NCBI GenBank assembly: GCA_947503115.1 | Contig: CANNCS010000008.1 | Location: forward strand, 1 to 59,708 | Source of the DNA: an uncultured Marivita sp. | GTDB lineage: Bacteria; Pseudomonadota; Alphaproteobacteria; Rhodobacterales; Rhodobacteraceae | Reading direction: 5' to 3' | Length of the DNA stretch: 59,708 nucleotides | Part shown: in pieces, positions 17,458 through 26,032 of the stretch | Position numbering within the stretch: the stretch's first letter is position 1 | Layout of the letters: each line of letters opens with the position of its first letter | The notes under the pieces: model-generated | The model's database searches: none | Seen by the model: the letters and a program-made list of their open reading frames with translations, nothing else | Told to the model about the DNA's origin: nothing | Translations under genes and position numbers: made by a program

Positions 17458-17695
17458 GGGCCGTCTCGTCCTTCATGATGGGGGCAAAATGGGTCGTTGT
17501 CGGCGCTCATACCAGTGTCAACGCAGAGTTCAAGCGGCTCAGCCGTGCGAGATGTGTATAAGGGGGCGCATTTTCGGACGCGGATTGTTAAACTTTCACT
17601 TTAAGAGGACGGAGCGATTCGTTTCGAGAGCACGGAAAAATGCGTCCGAAGGGGTTTTGTCCCGGTCGGATGAACAACAAACGGGGATCAGGCAA

Positions 17696-18235
17696 ATGAC
17701 CCAAATTAACGAATTGCAACATCGCATTACAGCGGCGTTGGACAGGGTTGCGCAAGGTGTGGCGCGGCTTGAGGAGCGTGCGGCACAGCCCCAAGCGGCC
17801 GAGCCCACAGAACCGGGCATCGACCCTGTGGAAGTCGCGCGCCTGCAAGATGCGCTGGACGAAGAAAAGCTGGCCAATGCCCAGCTTGAGGAACGGGTGC
17901 GCAAACTGCACGAAACCCATCGTCAGGAACTCGAGGCAGCCAAGGCCGCGGCAGTTCCTGCACCCGAGACGAAACCCACAGTCGATGTGGCCGCGCTTGA
18001 TCTGGACTTACAACGCCTGCGCCAATCGAACGAGATGCTGAGGGCAACAAACGAAGAACTGCGCAAGGCGCTGGCCGAGAATGTTGGCGAACCGCATCTG
18101 ATCAACAAGGCGATGCTTGCCGAACTGGAAGGTCTCCGCGCCGCCCGTTCGGTCGAGGCGTCCGAAACCCGTGCCATCGTCGCGTCTTTGACACCGTTGC
18201 TGGAAGCCGCTGCTGAATCCGAGGAGGCGAACTGA
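17696..18235 (+). CDS. Coiled-coil protein upstream of zapA
   Basis: A 179-residue soluble protein, Ala/Glu/Leu/Arg-rich, with heptad patterns over residues 8-35, 48-80 and 100-165, interrupted by a Pro-rich stretch (AVPAPETKPTVD). No enzymatic motif. Its TGA overlaps the zapA ATG (TGATG), so the two are translationally coupled. By position it is a candidate accessory factor of the ZapA/FtsZ ring, analogous to coiled-coil ZapB, but this is inference; no homology to ZapB is claimed. Confidence 0.7.
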   Translation: MTQINELQHRITAALDRVAQGVARLEERAAQPQAAEPTEPGIDPVEVARLQDALDEEKLANAQLEERVRKLHETHRQELEAAKAAAVPAPETKPTVDVAALDLDLQRLRQSNEMLRATNEELRKALAENVGEPHLINKAMLAELEGLRAARSVEASETRAIVASLTPLLEAAAESEEAN

Positions 18236-18627
18236 TGCCCGAAGTCGAAATCAACATCGGTGGCCGCAGCTTTGACGTGGCCTGTCAGGAAGGCGAAGAG
18301 CAATACCTGCATTCCGCGGCGCGTATGCTCGACAACGAAGCACAGGTGCTTGCACAGCAGGTCGGTCGTATCCCGGAAGCACGGATGCTTTTGATGGCAG
18401 GTCTTATGCTGGCTGATAAAACCGCCGGACTTGAAGACAAGCTGCGCGAAAGCGAAGATCGGGCGGCGGCCTATCTGTCAGAACTGCGCTCGATAAAAGA
18501 TGCACCGCCCCCCGAACCTGAACGGATCGAAGTCCCCGTGGTGCCAACCGACGTGACGGAGTCCCTGCAGGAGATTGCGGCACGCGCCGAAGCGCTGGCC
18601 CGTGATGTCGAGGAAAAGGCAGGGTAG
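18235..18627 (+). CDS. zapA: Cell division protein ZapA
   Basis: The 130-residue protein starts with the ZapA fold MPEVEINIGGRSFDVACQEG and EEQYLHSAARMLD, then a coiled coil (EARMLLMAGLMLADKTAGLE). ZapA binds FtsZ and bundles its filaments at mid-cell. The C-terminal extension (residues 85-130, Pro/Glu-rich then helical) is longer than in the E. coli protein but common in alphaproteobacteria. A terminator shared with grxD follows. Confidence 0.85.
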   Translation: MPEVEINIGGRSFDVACQEGEEQYLHSAARMLDNEAQVLAQQVGRIPEARMLLMAGLMLADKTAGLEDKLRESEDRAAAYLSELRSIKDAPPPEPERIEVPVVPTDVTESLQEIAARAEALARDVEEKAG

Positions 18628-18660
18628 GGCGTCTTCGCGTCAACATCGGTTGCAAAAGCA

Positions 18661-18686
18661 AAACGGCGCCTCAATGGGCGCCGTTT
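18661..18686. terminator. Bidirectional terminator between zapA and grxD
   Basis: AAACGGCGCC (18661-18670) pairs with GGCGCCGTTT (18677-18686), 6-base loop. T-rich tails occur on both sides (GTCGTTTT on plus, TTTTGCTTTTG on minus), which suits two convergent genes. Confidence 0.85.
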
Positions 18687-18710
18687 GTCGTTTTGATCAG
18701 CCGGAGTTGC

Positions 18711-19073
18711 TTAGGAGTTCGCTTCGCGGATCTTCTCGGCTGCGTCCTTGTCATAGGTGACGCTGTTTTCGTCAAAAAGCTGATCCAGTTCGCCGGACAG
18801 CGTCATTTCGGTGATGATGTCACATCCACCGACAAATTCGCCTTTGACGTAAAGCTGCGGGATTGTTGGCCAGTCGGAGTATTCTTTGATGCCCTGACGG
18901 ATGTTCTCGTCCGCAAGCACATTCACGTCGGCGTAATCCACGCCCATGTAGTTCAGCACACCAGCAACCTTGCTGGAAAACCCGCATTGCGGCATGGACT
19001 TAGTGCCTTTCATATAAAGCACCACGTCATTCGCTTTGACGGTCTCGTCGATAATCTGTTTCGCGTCAGTCAT
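18711..19073 (-). CDS. grxD: Monothiol glutaredoxin Grx4
   Basis: The 120-residue protein has the monothiol CGFS active site ([11 protein letters not shown]), the glutathione-binding [13 protein letters not shown], and GGCDIITEM. Such glutaredoxins bind a [2Fe-2S] cluster with glutathione and hand it on, often with a BolA partner; bolA lies upstream in the same operon. The ATG at 19073 overlaps by 8 bases the preceding microprotein gene. GGAGCAAGAG sits upstream. Confidence 0.95.
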   Translation of the reverse strand: MTDAKQIIDETVKANDVVLYMKGTKSMPQCGFSSKVAGVLNYMGVDYADVNVLADENIRQGIKEYSDWPTIPQLYVKGEFVGGCDIITEMTLSGELDQLFDENSVTYDKDAAEKIREANS

Positions 19074-19203
19074 TCTCTTGCTCCATCTCTTCGCGGCGTT
19101 TCCGTTCCTTGCGGATATACGGCATCGTGGCGCCGACAGTGATAAGGGTGACAAGGCCAATTGCGGCGAACATTGGCCAGGTGTTGGAAAGAAAGTCGAT
19201 CAT
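19066..19203 (-). CDS. 45-residue single-pass membrane microprotein
   Basis: [20 protein letters not shown] opens one transmembrane helix (about residues 8-27), followed by a very basic and acidic tail ([15 protein letters not shown]). The stop lies inside the grxD start (8-base overlap), and the ATG overlaps the stop of the next upstream microprotein (ATGA). This tight coupling argues that it is translated with bolA and grxD. Function unknown. A membrane anchor or assembly factor for the BolA/Grx4 pair is possible but unproven. Confidence 0.65.
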   Translation of the reverse strand: MIDFLSNTWPMFAAIGLVTLITVGATMPYIRKERKRREEMEQEND

Positions 19204-19319
19204 GCCGTGCCCTTTGGCATGTCAGTGTGTGTCGTGCGGTCTTTGGGCGATCGCCATGTGAAAAAGGCGAATGGTCCGATCATCAGGATCATGAAGATGT
19301 TCCAAAGCCGCGCCGACAT
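19200..19319 (-). CDS. 39-residue membrane microprotein between bolA and grxD
   Basis: MSARLWNIFMILMIGPFAFF is a single hydrophobic helix, followed by a short polar tail ([19 protein letters not shown]). The ATG overlaps the bolA stop (TGATG) and the stop overlaps the start of the 45-residue gene (ATGA). Two successive stop/start overlaps make a chance open frame unlikely. Function unknown. Confidence 0.6.
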   Translation of the reverse strand: MSARLWNIFMILMIGPFAFFTWRSPKDRTTHTDMPKGTA

Positions 19320-19561
19320 CAGGCTGGGGCTTTCGTGGTCAGGGCCAACGCGTGCAATTCACCTTGTGAGCCGTCCATCTTGCCCTTGAGGGCAGCATAG
19401 ACCGCACGCTGTTGTTGCACCCGGTTCATGCCCTTGAAGCTTTCGTCGATAACCTCGGCCGCGTAGTGGTTTCCGTCCCCAGCCAGATCCGTGATGGTAA
19501 TCTTGGCATTGGGAAATTCTGCGCGGATCAGGTCTTCGATTTCCTGCGCTTGCATGGCCAT
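19319..19561 (-). CDS. bolA: BolA-family protein
   Basis: The 80-residue protein has the BolA fold: IEDLIRAEFPNAKITITDL, then GDGNHYAAEVIDESFKGMNR with the conserved His, and the C-terminal ELHALALTTKAP. BolA proteins bridge [2Fe-2S] clusters with monothiol glutaredoxins in cluster trafficking and iron sensing, which matches grxD downstream. GGAGAGCAGCGCA precedes the ATG at 19561. Confidence 0.9.
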   Translation of the reverse strand: MAMQAQEIEDLIRAEFPNAKITITDLAGDGNHYAAEVIDESFKGMNRVQQQRAVYAALKGKMDGSQGELHALALTTKAPA

Positions 19562-19635
19562 TGCGCTGCTCTCCGATTGTGACTTTGGAAAAGATGTATG
19601 CCGCGCGTTGCTATTCCGCAAGGCGGTGCTGCGGG

Positions 19636-20418
19636 TTAGGCCGACAGCGATACCCAGACCGGCACATGATCAGACGGTTTCTCGCGTCCACGTAAGGCGC
19701 TTTCGATCCAGCAATCGGTCATCATGTCCGCGCAGGCGGGCGTCAAAAGGAAGTGATCGATGCGAATACCATTGTTCCGTTCCCATGCTCCGGCCTGGTA
19801 ATCCCAGAACGAATAATGCCCGCCGCCTTGGGTGCGTGCCCTGAAGGCTTCTGTAAAGCCAAGGTTCAGGATGCGCCGGAACGCGGCCCGAGATTCGGGA
19901 CGGAACAGGGCGTCTTCTGTCCATTGCTCGGGTTTGGCAGCGTCTTCGGTTTGCGGAATGATGTTGTAGTCGCCCGCCATCAATGCGGGCATTTCATCCG
20001 CCATCAGATCACGCGCCCGCGCCTCCAAGCGTTTCATCCAATCGAGTTTGTAATCGTATTTCGGCCCCGGCGCCGGGTTTCCATTTGGCAGGTAAAGCCC
20101 ACAAACGCGCACCGCCTGCGTGTCGCCGATCACGGTTGCTTCGATCCAGCGTGCCTGTTCGTCACTGTCGTCTCCGGGAAGTCCGCGCGTTACATCCTCA
20201 AGCGGAAGTTTCGACAGGATTGCCACGCCGTTGAAGCCTTTTTGGCCGTGGGTTTCGACCGTGTAACCCAAATCCTCCAGCGCTTCGCGTGGGAATGCCT
20301 CATCAATCGACTTGATCTCTTGCAGCAGCGCCACATCCGGCGCGCTGTCGCGCAACCAATCGGTCAGAGCGGGCAGGCGGGCCTTGACCCCATTGATATT
20401 AAACGTGGCGATTTTCAT
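19636..20418 (-). CDS. xthA: Exodeoxyribonuclease III
   Basis: The 260-residue AP endonuclease/3' exonuclease repairs abasic sites. Motifs of the endonuclease/exonuclease/phosphatase fold: MKIATFNINGVKARL, the metal-binding Glu in LLQEIKS, NGVAILSK, MAGDYNIIP, and the C-terminal RIDHFLLTP and KPSDHVPVWVSL. Start at 20418 from GGGGAGACC upstream. Monocistronic; its 5' region is the DnaA-box-rich segment shared with the repeat-protein gene. Confidence 0.93.
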   Translation of the reverse strand: MKIATFNINGVKARLPALTDWLRDSAPDVALLQEIKSIDEAFPREALEDLGYTVETHGQKGFNGVAILSKLPLEDVTRGLPGDDSDEQARWIEATVIGDTQAVRVCGLYLPNGNPAPGPKYDYKLDWMKRLEARARDLMADEMPALMAGDYNIIPQTEDAAKPEQWTEDALFRPESRAAFRRILNLGFTEAFRARTQGGGHYSFWDYQAGAWERNNGIRIDHFLLTPACADMMTDCWIESALRGREKPSDHVPVWVSLSA

Positions 20419-20570
20419 ATGCGGTCTCCCCGATTGCCCCTCTATCCCAAGAAGGACGACCCCAGACAAGCCGGGATCTTGTCGAATCGAATGGGTTTGG
20501 GCCGTGAGATTCGCGGATTTGTGCGATCTGAACGAACCCCAATGGCATCGCGATGCGGTCTACGAAAAAC

Positions 20571-20654
20571 TTATCCCCAGATTTTTTACATCTGTTGATA
20601 ACTTCAGGAGCCCAACACGTCGAACAACCTATGGGTGAATCTTCATGTGGATAA
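20571..20654. promoter_or_regulatory. Cluster of DnaA-box-like motifs
   Basis: Within 84 bases are TTATCCCCA (20571-20579, plus strand), TGTTGATAA (20593-20601, i.e. TTATCAACA on minus) and TGTGGATAA (20646-20654, i.e. the perfect DnaA box TTATCCACA on minus). The region is more AT-rich than its surroundings. It lies in the 330-base gap between divergent xthA and the repeat-protein gene. DnaA-mediated regulation or titration are readings of equal weight; a replication origin is less likely without dnaA or other origin neighbours. Confidence 0.4.
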
Positions 20655-20748
20655 CTCCCTGAAATACCCGTTAAGCGATAACTATTCTTCTCAAATACAA
20701 CCTAGTCGTGTCAGCGTTGATCCATCAAACCAGCCAGAGGAGGCCAAC

Positions 20749-21417
20749 ATGACCGCAGTTCGTAAACTCCAGATTACCAGTAACCCGCTGCAAGACCAGC
20801 AAATTTCGGACATCCACGGCGATATTCACGGCGGCGACGCCACAGCACTATTCACCTCGGGTTCAGCCCCAATGGGGTCCGCTGATGCTCGTTTGGGGGA
20901 TGCGGTCGATATGTTCACTTCAGGCTCTGGCCCTGTCACCAGCGCGACAGCCCTGTTGGGCGACGCAACTGGTCTTTTCACTTCCGGTTCTGCTCCGCGT
21001 GGCACCTCAGCCAGCACAGGTGATGCAGTAGAGCTTTTCACCTCTGGTTCCGCTCCGACCACATCTGATGCCCGCACTGGCGATGCAGTCGAGGCGTTCA
21101 CCTCTGGTTCCGCTCCAACCACATCTGACGCCCGCACTGGTGACGCAGTCGAGGCGTTCACGTCCGGTTCCGCTCCAACCACATCTGATGCTCGCACTGG
21201 TGACGCGGTCGAGGCGTTCACGTCCGGTTCCGCTCCAACCACATCTGACGCCCGCACTGGTGACGCAGTCGAGGCTTTCACGTCCGGTTCCGCTCCAACC
21301 ACATCTGATGCCCGCACTGGTGACGCGGTCGAGGCGTTCACGTCTGGTTCCGGCCCGGTGATGGTCGAAACCACCACAGATGGTGAAGGCTGCGCGCTTT
21401 TCACCTCTGGCTCTTAA
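20749..21417 (+). CDS. FTSGS tandem-repeat protein
   Basis: The 222-residue protein begins MTAVRKLQITSNPLQDQQIS, then GDIHGGDATAL, and the rest is ten copies of a unit centred on FTSGS[AG]P; copies 4-9 follow the 20-residue form DAVEAFTSGSAPTTSDARTG. The protein ends exactly with a tenth FTSGS. It is acidic, Ser/Thr/Ala/Gly-rich, has one Cys (near the C-terminus), no signal peptide and no membrane segment. AGAGGAGG precedes the ATG at 20749. The repeats may be followed by modification, cleavage or assembly; none is shown by the sequence. It may belong to a Rhodobacterales DUF family (DUF6749 comes to mind, unchecked). The gene downstream is likely its partner (62-base gap, strong ribosome binding site). 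Confidence 0.8.
   Translation: MTAVRKLQITSNPLQDQQISDIHGDIHGGDATALFTSGSAPMGSADARLGDAVDMFTSGSGPVTSATALLGDATGLFTSGSAPRGTSASTGDAVELFTSGSAPTTSDARTGDAVEAFTSGSAPTTSDARTGDAVEAFTSGSAPTTSDARTGDAVEAFTSGSAPTTSDARTGDAVEAFTSGSAPTTSDARTGDAVEAFTSGSGPVMVETTTDGEGCALFTSGS
20839..21417 (+). repeat. In-frame tandem repeats, period 60-63 bases
   Basis: The Phe codon of each FTSGS lies at 20851, 20914, 20977, 21037, 21097, 21157, 21217, 21277, 21337 and 21400, so the spacing is 63, 63, then six times 60, then 63. The units around 21016-21350 are nearly identical in DNA with mostly synonymous changes (GAC/GAT, GCA/GCG, ACC/ACG), which indicates recent tandem amplification under selection on the protein. No spacers: not a CRISPR. 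Confidence 0.95.
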
Positions 21418-21478
21418 TCGACGCTTTGACCCGGGGCGGGGTGGCTCGTCCCCTTATACCCCCAAGGAGGATTGGATT

Positions 21479-22555
21479 ATGACCAACGTCATCCACCTAA
21501 CCCCCCCGTCCCGGATCAACCCGCAAGAAGCGCGCCTTGGCGCGCTTCTGAGTTGCTTTGCTGAATATCGTCGCCACAGTGACGACGTTTTCTGGCTTAA
21601 GGAAAATGCAGAAGTCCTGAATATTTTGGAATGCACCACAACCAAGCCAGGCGATACAGCGTTAGAGGCTTATGCGAATTTTTATCAAACGGTCGAAAAA
21701 CGCCTGCACTTCTTCCCCCAGTATTATCGCTTCTTCTTATCGATCACGCTCGACCTCGAAGATTTGGGGATGTCCGGTGATGCTGGTGAACGATTGGTCC
21801 ATTGGGCTCGGACCCAGGATTTGCCACGGGCAGAGCTTTCCGATTTGCAGCGAATGGAAGCGGTACGCCTAATGGCACGACGCGATGTGGCGCCTGATGG
21901 GGATGACCGACAGCTTGAAGACCGCGCACGCTATTTTATGGGGCGGTCAGACACCTTTGCTTTACCCAACAAAAAAGCCGCTTACGAGCTAACACATCTT
22001 GTCTTTTATCTTAGCGAATATGGCCGCTGTGACCCACAATTGAATGCTGACGCCAAGCGTAGCCTGCATTTCGCTGGCATCCTTGCGTTCATCGAACAAA
22101 ATGCTGACCTTCTGTCCGAGATCTGTATAGCCATGCACTACGCCGGAGAGGTGCCGCCAGTGCTGTGGACCGACTGGCTAAAGCGCGAAACTGCGTTGTT
22201 CAGCGTGACCGACGGTCCCAGTGTCAGTGTTCAAGACGACTACCACGAATTTCTGGTGTGCAATTGGCATCAGTCCCTAGTCGGCGATGCCGCATTTGCC
22301 AAAGGCTTCGTTTTTGATCGGATGCGATTTGACCGCAACGTCGCCCGTGCGACCCCGATGCGTGAAATGTCCGAAGCGATGTTCAGTCTCGATGATGCGC
22401 GTAGCGGCGATTGGATCAGTATGCGCCTTTACATGGAAGACAAGCTGTCACCCGAAGCGATGCAGGTTCTTGAACAGGCTGAAACTTCGTCGCAGCATTT
22501 CGAAGCGTTCTTTCACGGCTTTGCTCGCGCCATCCGACCCGGTGCACTGCACTAG
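21479..22555 (+). CDS. Unknown protein paired with the FTSGS repeat protein
   Basis: A 358-residue, mostly helical, acidic soluble protein starting MTNVIHLTPPSRINPQEARL. Clusters of aromatic residues and charged helices (YRRHSDDVFWLKENAEVLNI, VEKRLHFFPQYYRFFLSI, YELTHLVFYLSEYGRCD) suggest an all-alpha fold; no catalytic motif, signal peptide or membrane segment is recognisable. AAGGAGG lies 8 bases before the ATG. I do not recognise the family with certainty (DUF6902 comes to mind, unchecked). Being transcribed right behind the repeat gene, it may bind, modify or chaperone it. Confidence 0.7.
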   Translation: MTNVIHLTPPSRINPQEARLGALLSCFAEYRRHSDDVFWLKENAEVLNILECTTTKPGDTALEAYANFYQTVEKRLHFFPQYYRFFLSITLDLEDLGMSGDAGERLVHWARTQDLPRAELSDLQRMEAVRLMARRDVAPDGDDRQLEDRARYFMGRSDTFALPNKKAAYELTHLVFYLSEYGRCDPQLNADAKRSLHFAGILAFIEQNADLLSEICIAMHYAGEVPPVLWTDWLKRETALFSVTDGPSVSVQDDYHEFLVCNWHQSLVGDAAFAKGFVFDRMRFDRNVARATPMREMSEAMFSLDDARSGDWISMRLYMEDKLSPEAMQVLEQAETSSQHFEAFFHGFARAIRPGALH

Positions 22556-22566
22556 CCCAAGGGAGC

Positions 22567-22890
22567 TTACATTGAAAAACTGGTGCCGCATCCACACGAG
22601 GATGTGGCATTCGGGTTTTCGATTACAAAGCGTGCGCCAATCAATTCCTCGGAAAAGTCGATCACTGCGTTGGCCAGAAACGGCAAAGATACCGAATCCA
22701 CCACAACGCGTTCGCCCTGACCTTCAAGAACAAGGTCGTCTGCCAACGGCTCGTCCAGTTTGATCTCGTACTGGAACCCCGAGCAGCCGCCGCCTTCGAC
22801 CGCCACGCGTAAGGCTTTGCCTTCGGCGCTGGCGCCAATTTCCGACAAACGTTCGAACGCGCGTTCTGTCACTTTCGGTGGAAGCTGCAT
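22567..22890 (-). CDS. erpA: Iron-sulfur cluster insertion protein, ErpA/HesB type
   Basis: The 107-residue A-type carrier has the three conserved cysteines of the family (GGGCSGFQYEI and SCGCGTSF at the C-terminus), which bind an Fe-S cluster for delivery to apo-proteins. Start ATG at 22890 with GAGGG upstream. Divergent from dgt (83-base gap), convergent with the unknown gene at 21479 (11-base gap). ErpA versus other A-type carriers cannot be separated by eye. Confidence 0.85.
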   Translation of the reverse strand: MQLPPKVTERAFERLSEIGASAEGKALRVAVEGGGCSGFQYEIKLDEPLADDLVLEGQGERVVVDSVSLPFLANAVIDFSEELIGARFVIENPNATSSCGCGTSFSM

Positions 22891-22973
22891 GTCACCCTCG
22901 GGTTCGCTTTGAATTGTGTACTGATGTGAATATAAGGGCGACCGGGACAGGGAACAAGAACAGGCGGTCGAAC

Positions 22974-24134
22974 ATGACGGCGCAATACGCATGCGATCCG
23001 GGCAGGTCGCGCGGCAGGCTATACCCCGAAGAAGAAAGTGCCTTTCGGTCATGTTTTCAACGTGACCGGGACAGGATTATCCACGCCTCGGCATTTCGTC
23101 GTCTGAAACACAAGACTCAGGTATTTATCGAACACGAGGGCGATTATTTCCGCACGCGCCTGACGCATTCCATCGAAGTCGGTCAGGTGGCGCGAACGAT
23201 CTCAAAGACGCTTGGATTGGATCTGGAACTGACCGAGGCAGTGGCGCTGGCGCATGATCTGGGACACACACCGTTTGGCCATACGGGTGAAGACGCGCTG
23301 GATGCACTGATGCAGCCATATGGCGGGTTCGATCACAACGCGCAGGCGATCCGCATCGTCACGGCTTTAGAGCGGCATTACGCTGATTTCGACGGGTTGA
23401 ACCTCACCTGGGAAACCCTTGAAGGTATTGCAAAACACAACGGTCCAGTAAAAGAGCCGATCCCCCACGCGCTTGCCGCCTACAACACTCGGCACGATTT
23501 GGAATTGCACACCCACGCAAGTGCCGAGGCGCAGGTTGCGGCTTTGTCTGACGACATCGCTTATAACCACCACGACCTGCATGACGGCCTGCGAGCCGAG
23601 CTGTTTTCGACTGATGAGTTAGCTGAACTTCCCATCGTAAGTGATTGTTTTGCAGAGGTGGATCGCATCTATCCCGGCTTGAATTATTACCGCCGCCGCC
23701 ACGAGGCGCTGCGCCGCTTTTTCGGCGTGTTGGTCAGCGATGTCATCAACGTGACCCGCGCCAACCTGAAGGACCTTGATCCACACACCCCCGAAGACAT
23801 CCGCGCAGCGGGGCGCATGATGGTACAATTTACGCCCGCACTTTGGTCTGATCTCAAAGTGATCCGCGAGTTTCTGTTTCACCGCATGTACCGAGCGCCG
23901 GATGTGGTGGTGATGCGTGCTCAGGTGACCAAAGTCATCAACGAACTCTTCCCATTGTTCATGTCTGACCCGTCCCTGCTGCCCAAACAATGGCGTAAGG
24001 ATGTTGCAGAAATTGAAACCGAAACGGAACTCGCACGGCTGGTCGGGGATTACATAGCCGGGATGACCGACCGGTTTGCCCTGCAAGAACATGCGCGCCT
24101 GACAGGGTCGGATGTGATTTCCGCAAGGTCATAA
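22974..24134 (+). CDS. dgt: dGTPase-like deoxynucleoside triphosphate triphosphohydrolase
   Basis: The 386-residue HD-domain enzyme hydrolyses dNTP to nucleoside and triphosphate. Motifs: HASAFRRLKHKTQVF, RLTHSIEVGQVARTI (first HD His), AHDLGHTPFGHTGE (HD pair), then DDIAYNHHDLHDG, with the later arginine/lysine-rich substrate site. Length and layout match the short alphaproteobacterial dGTPase subfamily. It is the first of a long co-directional run (antiporter 12 bases downstream). Confidence 0.9.
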   Translation: MTAQYACDPGRSRGRLYPEEESAFRSCFQRDRDRIIHASAFRRLKHKTQVFIEHEGDYFRTRLTHSIEVGQVARTISKTLGLDLELTEAVALAHDLGHTPFGHTGEDALDALMQPYGGFDHNAQAIRIVTALERHYADFDGLNLTWETLEGIAKHNGPVKEPIPHALAAYNTRHDLELHTHASAEAQVAALSDDIAYNHHDLHDGLRAELFSTDELAELPIVSDCFAEVDRIYPGLNYYRRRHEALRRFFGVLVSDVINVTRANLKDLDPHTPEDIRAAGRMMVQFTPALWSDLKVIREFLFHRMYRAPDVVVMRAQVTKVINELFPLFMSDPSLLPKQWRKDVAEIETETELARLVGDYIAGMTDRFALQEHARLTGSDVISARS

Positions 24135-24146
24135 AAGGATAATTTC

Positions 24147-25976
24147 GTGGCAACACCTGCAGAAGCTGGCTTGAACCCTGTCACCGCCATTGCTTTGGTC
24201 GGCGCATTGGGGGTCGGGGCGCAATGGCTCGCGTGGCGGCTCAATCTTCCGGCAATCGTGCTGATGTTGCTAGCAGGATTGTTGGTCGGCCCGGTTTTCG
24301 GGATTTTGGATCCGTCGGTCGCGATGGGGGATCTGTTACAGCCGATTGTAGCAATTGCCGTGGCAATCATCCTTTTTGAGGGTGGTCTTACGCTAAATTT
24401 CAAATCTCTGAGCGATGCCGCCGTTGGTGTGAAACGGCTGGTCATCATCGGCGGACCCATTGGTTGGCTGCTCTCGGCATCGGTGTTGCACTATGTTGGT
24501 GGGCTAAGTTGGGCCACTGCGTCGGTTTTTGGTGGGATCATGATCGTGACCGGACCAACCGTGATCGCGCCTTTGCTACGTCAGGCGCGACTGAAACGCC
24601 GGCCAGCCGCGCTGCTGCAATGGGAAGCCATCGTCAACGACCCCGTAGGCGCTTTGGCCGCCGTTCTTGCCTTCGAAGTGGTGCTGGTCTGGCAAACCGC
24701 GACAACCGTCGAGCAGGCGTTGACCGAACTTGCCATCGGCATCGTTCTAGCCACGCTGGTTGGTTTGGCAGCGGGGTGGGGGATTGCCAAATCCTTCTCC
24801 AGTGGCTGGGTGCCGGAATATATGAAAGTGCCTGTGCTTTTCGTCAGTGTGTTGGTGGCTTTTGCGGCGTCCGACTCGTTCTTGCATGAAAGTGGACTGC
24901 TTGCCGTAACGATCATGGGGGTCTGGATCGCCAACGCGCATCTCCCCAGCCATTCCGAAATGCACCGTTTTAAGGAACACGCAACCATTCTACTGGTGTC
25001 TGGTGTGTTCATCCTGCTGGCGGCCAATATGACCCGTGACACACTAATGGCCATGAACTGGCAAACTCTGGCGACTGTTGTCGCGGTGATCCTGATCGCA
25101 CGACCAGTGACGGTCCTGATCTCGCTCGCCTTTTCCAACGTGCCTTGGGCCGAACGCCTGTTGGTCGCCTTCACCGGTCCACGCGGCGTTGTGCTGGTCG
25201 CAGTGGCGGGGTTGTTTGGGGACCGTCTTGTACAAGCCGGGATCGAGGACGCGGCCCAGGTATCGTCGGTGGCCTTTGCGCTGGTGGCGGGTACGGTCGT
25301 GCTGCACGGCTTTACCCTCAAACCTGCGGCGCGCCTTTTGGGGCTTACAGCATCAACGACACCCGGTGTGTTGCTGGTGGGTGGTAACCGTTGGACCGTC
25401 GAATTTGGCAAACTACTGAAAAAGCTGGACCTTCCCGTCATGATTTCGGACCCGAACCGAAGCCACCTGCGCGACGCGCGCGATGCTGGATTGCAGATCT
25501 ACACAGGTGACATTCTGTCCGAAGGGGCCGAGCACCGGCTTGACCTTATGGCCTATGAAACCGTGATCGCGGCCACCGACAACGACGCCTACAACACACT
25601 TGTTGCCACCGACCTTGCGCCAGAGTTCGGACGTGACAACGTCTACCAACTCACTCGGGAAACATCGGAGTCCGCGCGTTATGCTCTGCCGCCGAAACTG
25701 GGCGGGCGCGCCATCGGAGCGGGCGAAACTTACTGGCAGGTACAGCGCCGCATGTGGGATGGCTGGGAATTCCGCGCAACCACATTGTCCGAGGAATTCA
25801 CCCTTGAGGATTGGTACAACACCCATCCCGATGGCATCCCGATCGCCGACATCGGCCCGCGCGGAAGCTTGCGTGTTCTGGGGCCCAAGGACACGCCCAA
25901 AGAAACCCGTGGCACCCGCCTGATTGCGATGCTGCCGATGAAAGAACACCGCGCCAAGGCAGAAGGCCAAGCCTAA
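24147..25976 (+). CDS. Cation:proton antiporter with C-terminal TrkA-N domain (CPA1 type)
   Basis: The 609-residue protein has about a dozen transmembrane helices in residues 10-400 with the antiporter core [20 protein letters not shown] and [18 protein letters not shown] (the ND ion-binding pair), then a Rossmann-type regulatory domain ([24 protein letters not shown]-like [12 protein letters not shown]) and a short C-terminal RCK-C-like region. It likely exchanges Na+ or K+ for H+ across the inner membrane under nucleotide control. The start is a GTG with AAAGGAT upstream. Confidence 0.88.
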   Translation: MATPAEAGLNPVTAIALVGALGVGAQWLAWRLNLPAIVLMLLAGLLVGPVFGILDPSVAMGDLLQPIVAIAVAIILFEGGLTLNFKSLSDAAVGVKRLVIIGGPIGWLLSASVLHYVGGLSWATASVFGGIMIVTGPTVIAPLLRQARLKRRPAALLQWEAIVNDPVGALAAVLAFEVVLVWQTATTVEQALTELAIGIVLATLVGLAAGWGIAKSFSSGWVPEYMKVPVLFVSVLVAFAASDSFLHESGLLAVTIMGVWIANAHLPSHSEMHRFKEHATILLVSGVFILLAANMTRDTLMAMNWQTLATVVAVILIARPVTVLISLAFSNVPWAERLLVAFTGPRGVVLVAVAGLFGDRLVQAGIEDAAQVSSVAFALVAGTVVLHGFTLKPAARLLGLTASTTPGVLLVGGNRWTVEFGKLLKKLDLPVMISDPNRSHLRDARDAGLQIYTGDILSEGAEHRLDLMAYETVIAATDNDAYNTLVATDLAPEFGRDNVYQLTRETSESARYALPPKLGGRAIGAGETYWQVQRRMWDGWEFRATTLSEEFTLEDWYNTHPDGIPIADIGPRGSLRVLGPKDTPKETRGTRLIAMLPMKEHRAKAEGQA

Positions 25977-26032
25977 TATTTGACGCCGCGCACGAAGGTG
26001 GTAGAGGACGTCCCGAACAAAGGACGTGTGAC

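Noticed and set aside
20826-21404. Long open frame on the minus strand antisense to the FTSGS repeats (about 190 residues)
   Set aside because: It is open only because the 60-base unit lacks stops in that frame; it has no ribosome binding site and simply mirrors the repeat.
20839-21417. Possible CRISPR array from regularly spaced repeats
   Set aside because: Units are contiguous, in frame, 60-63 bases long, translated, and have no unique spacers; no cas genes nearby.
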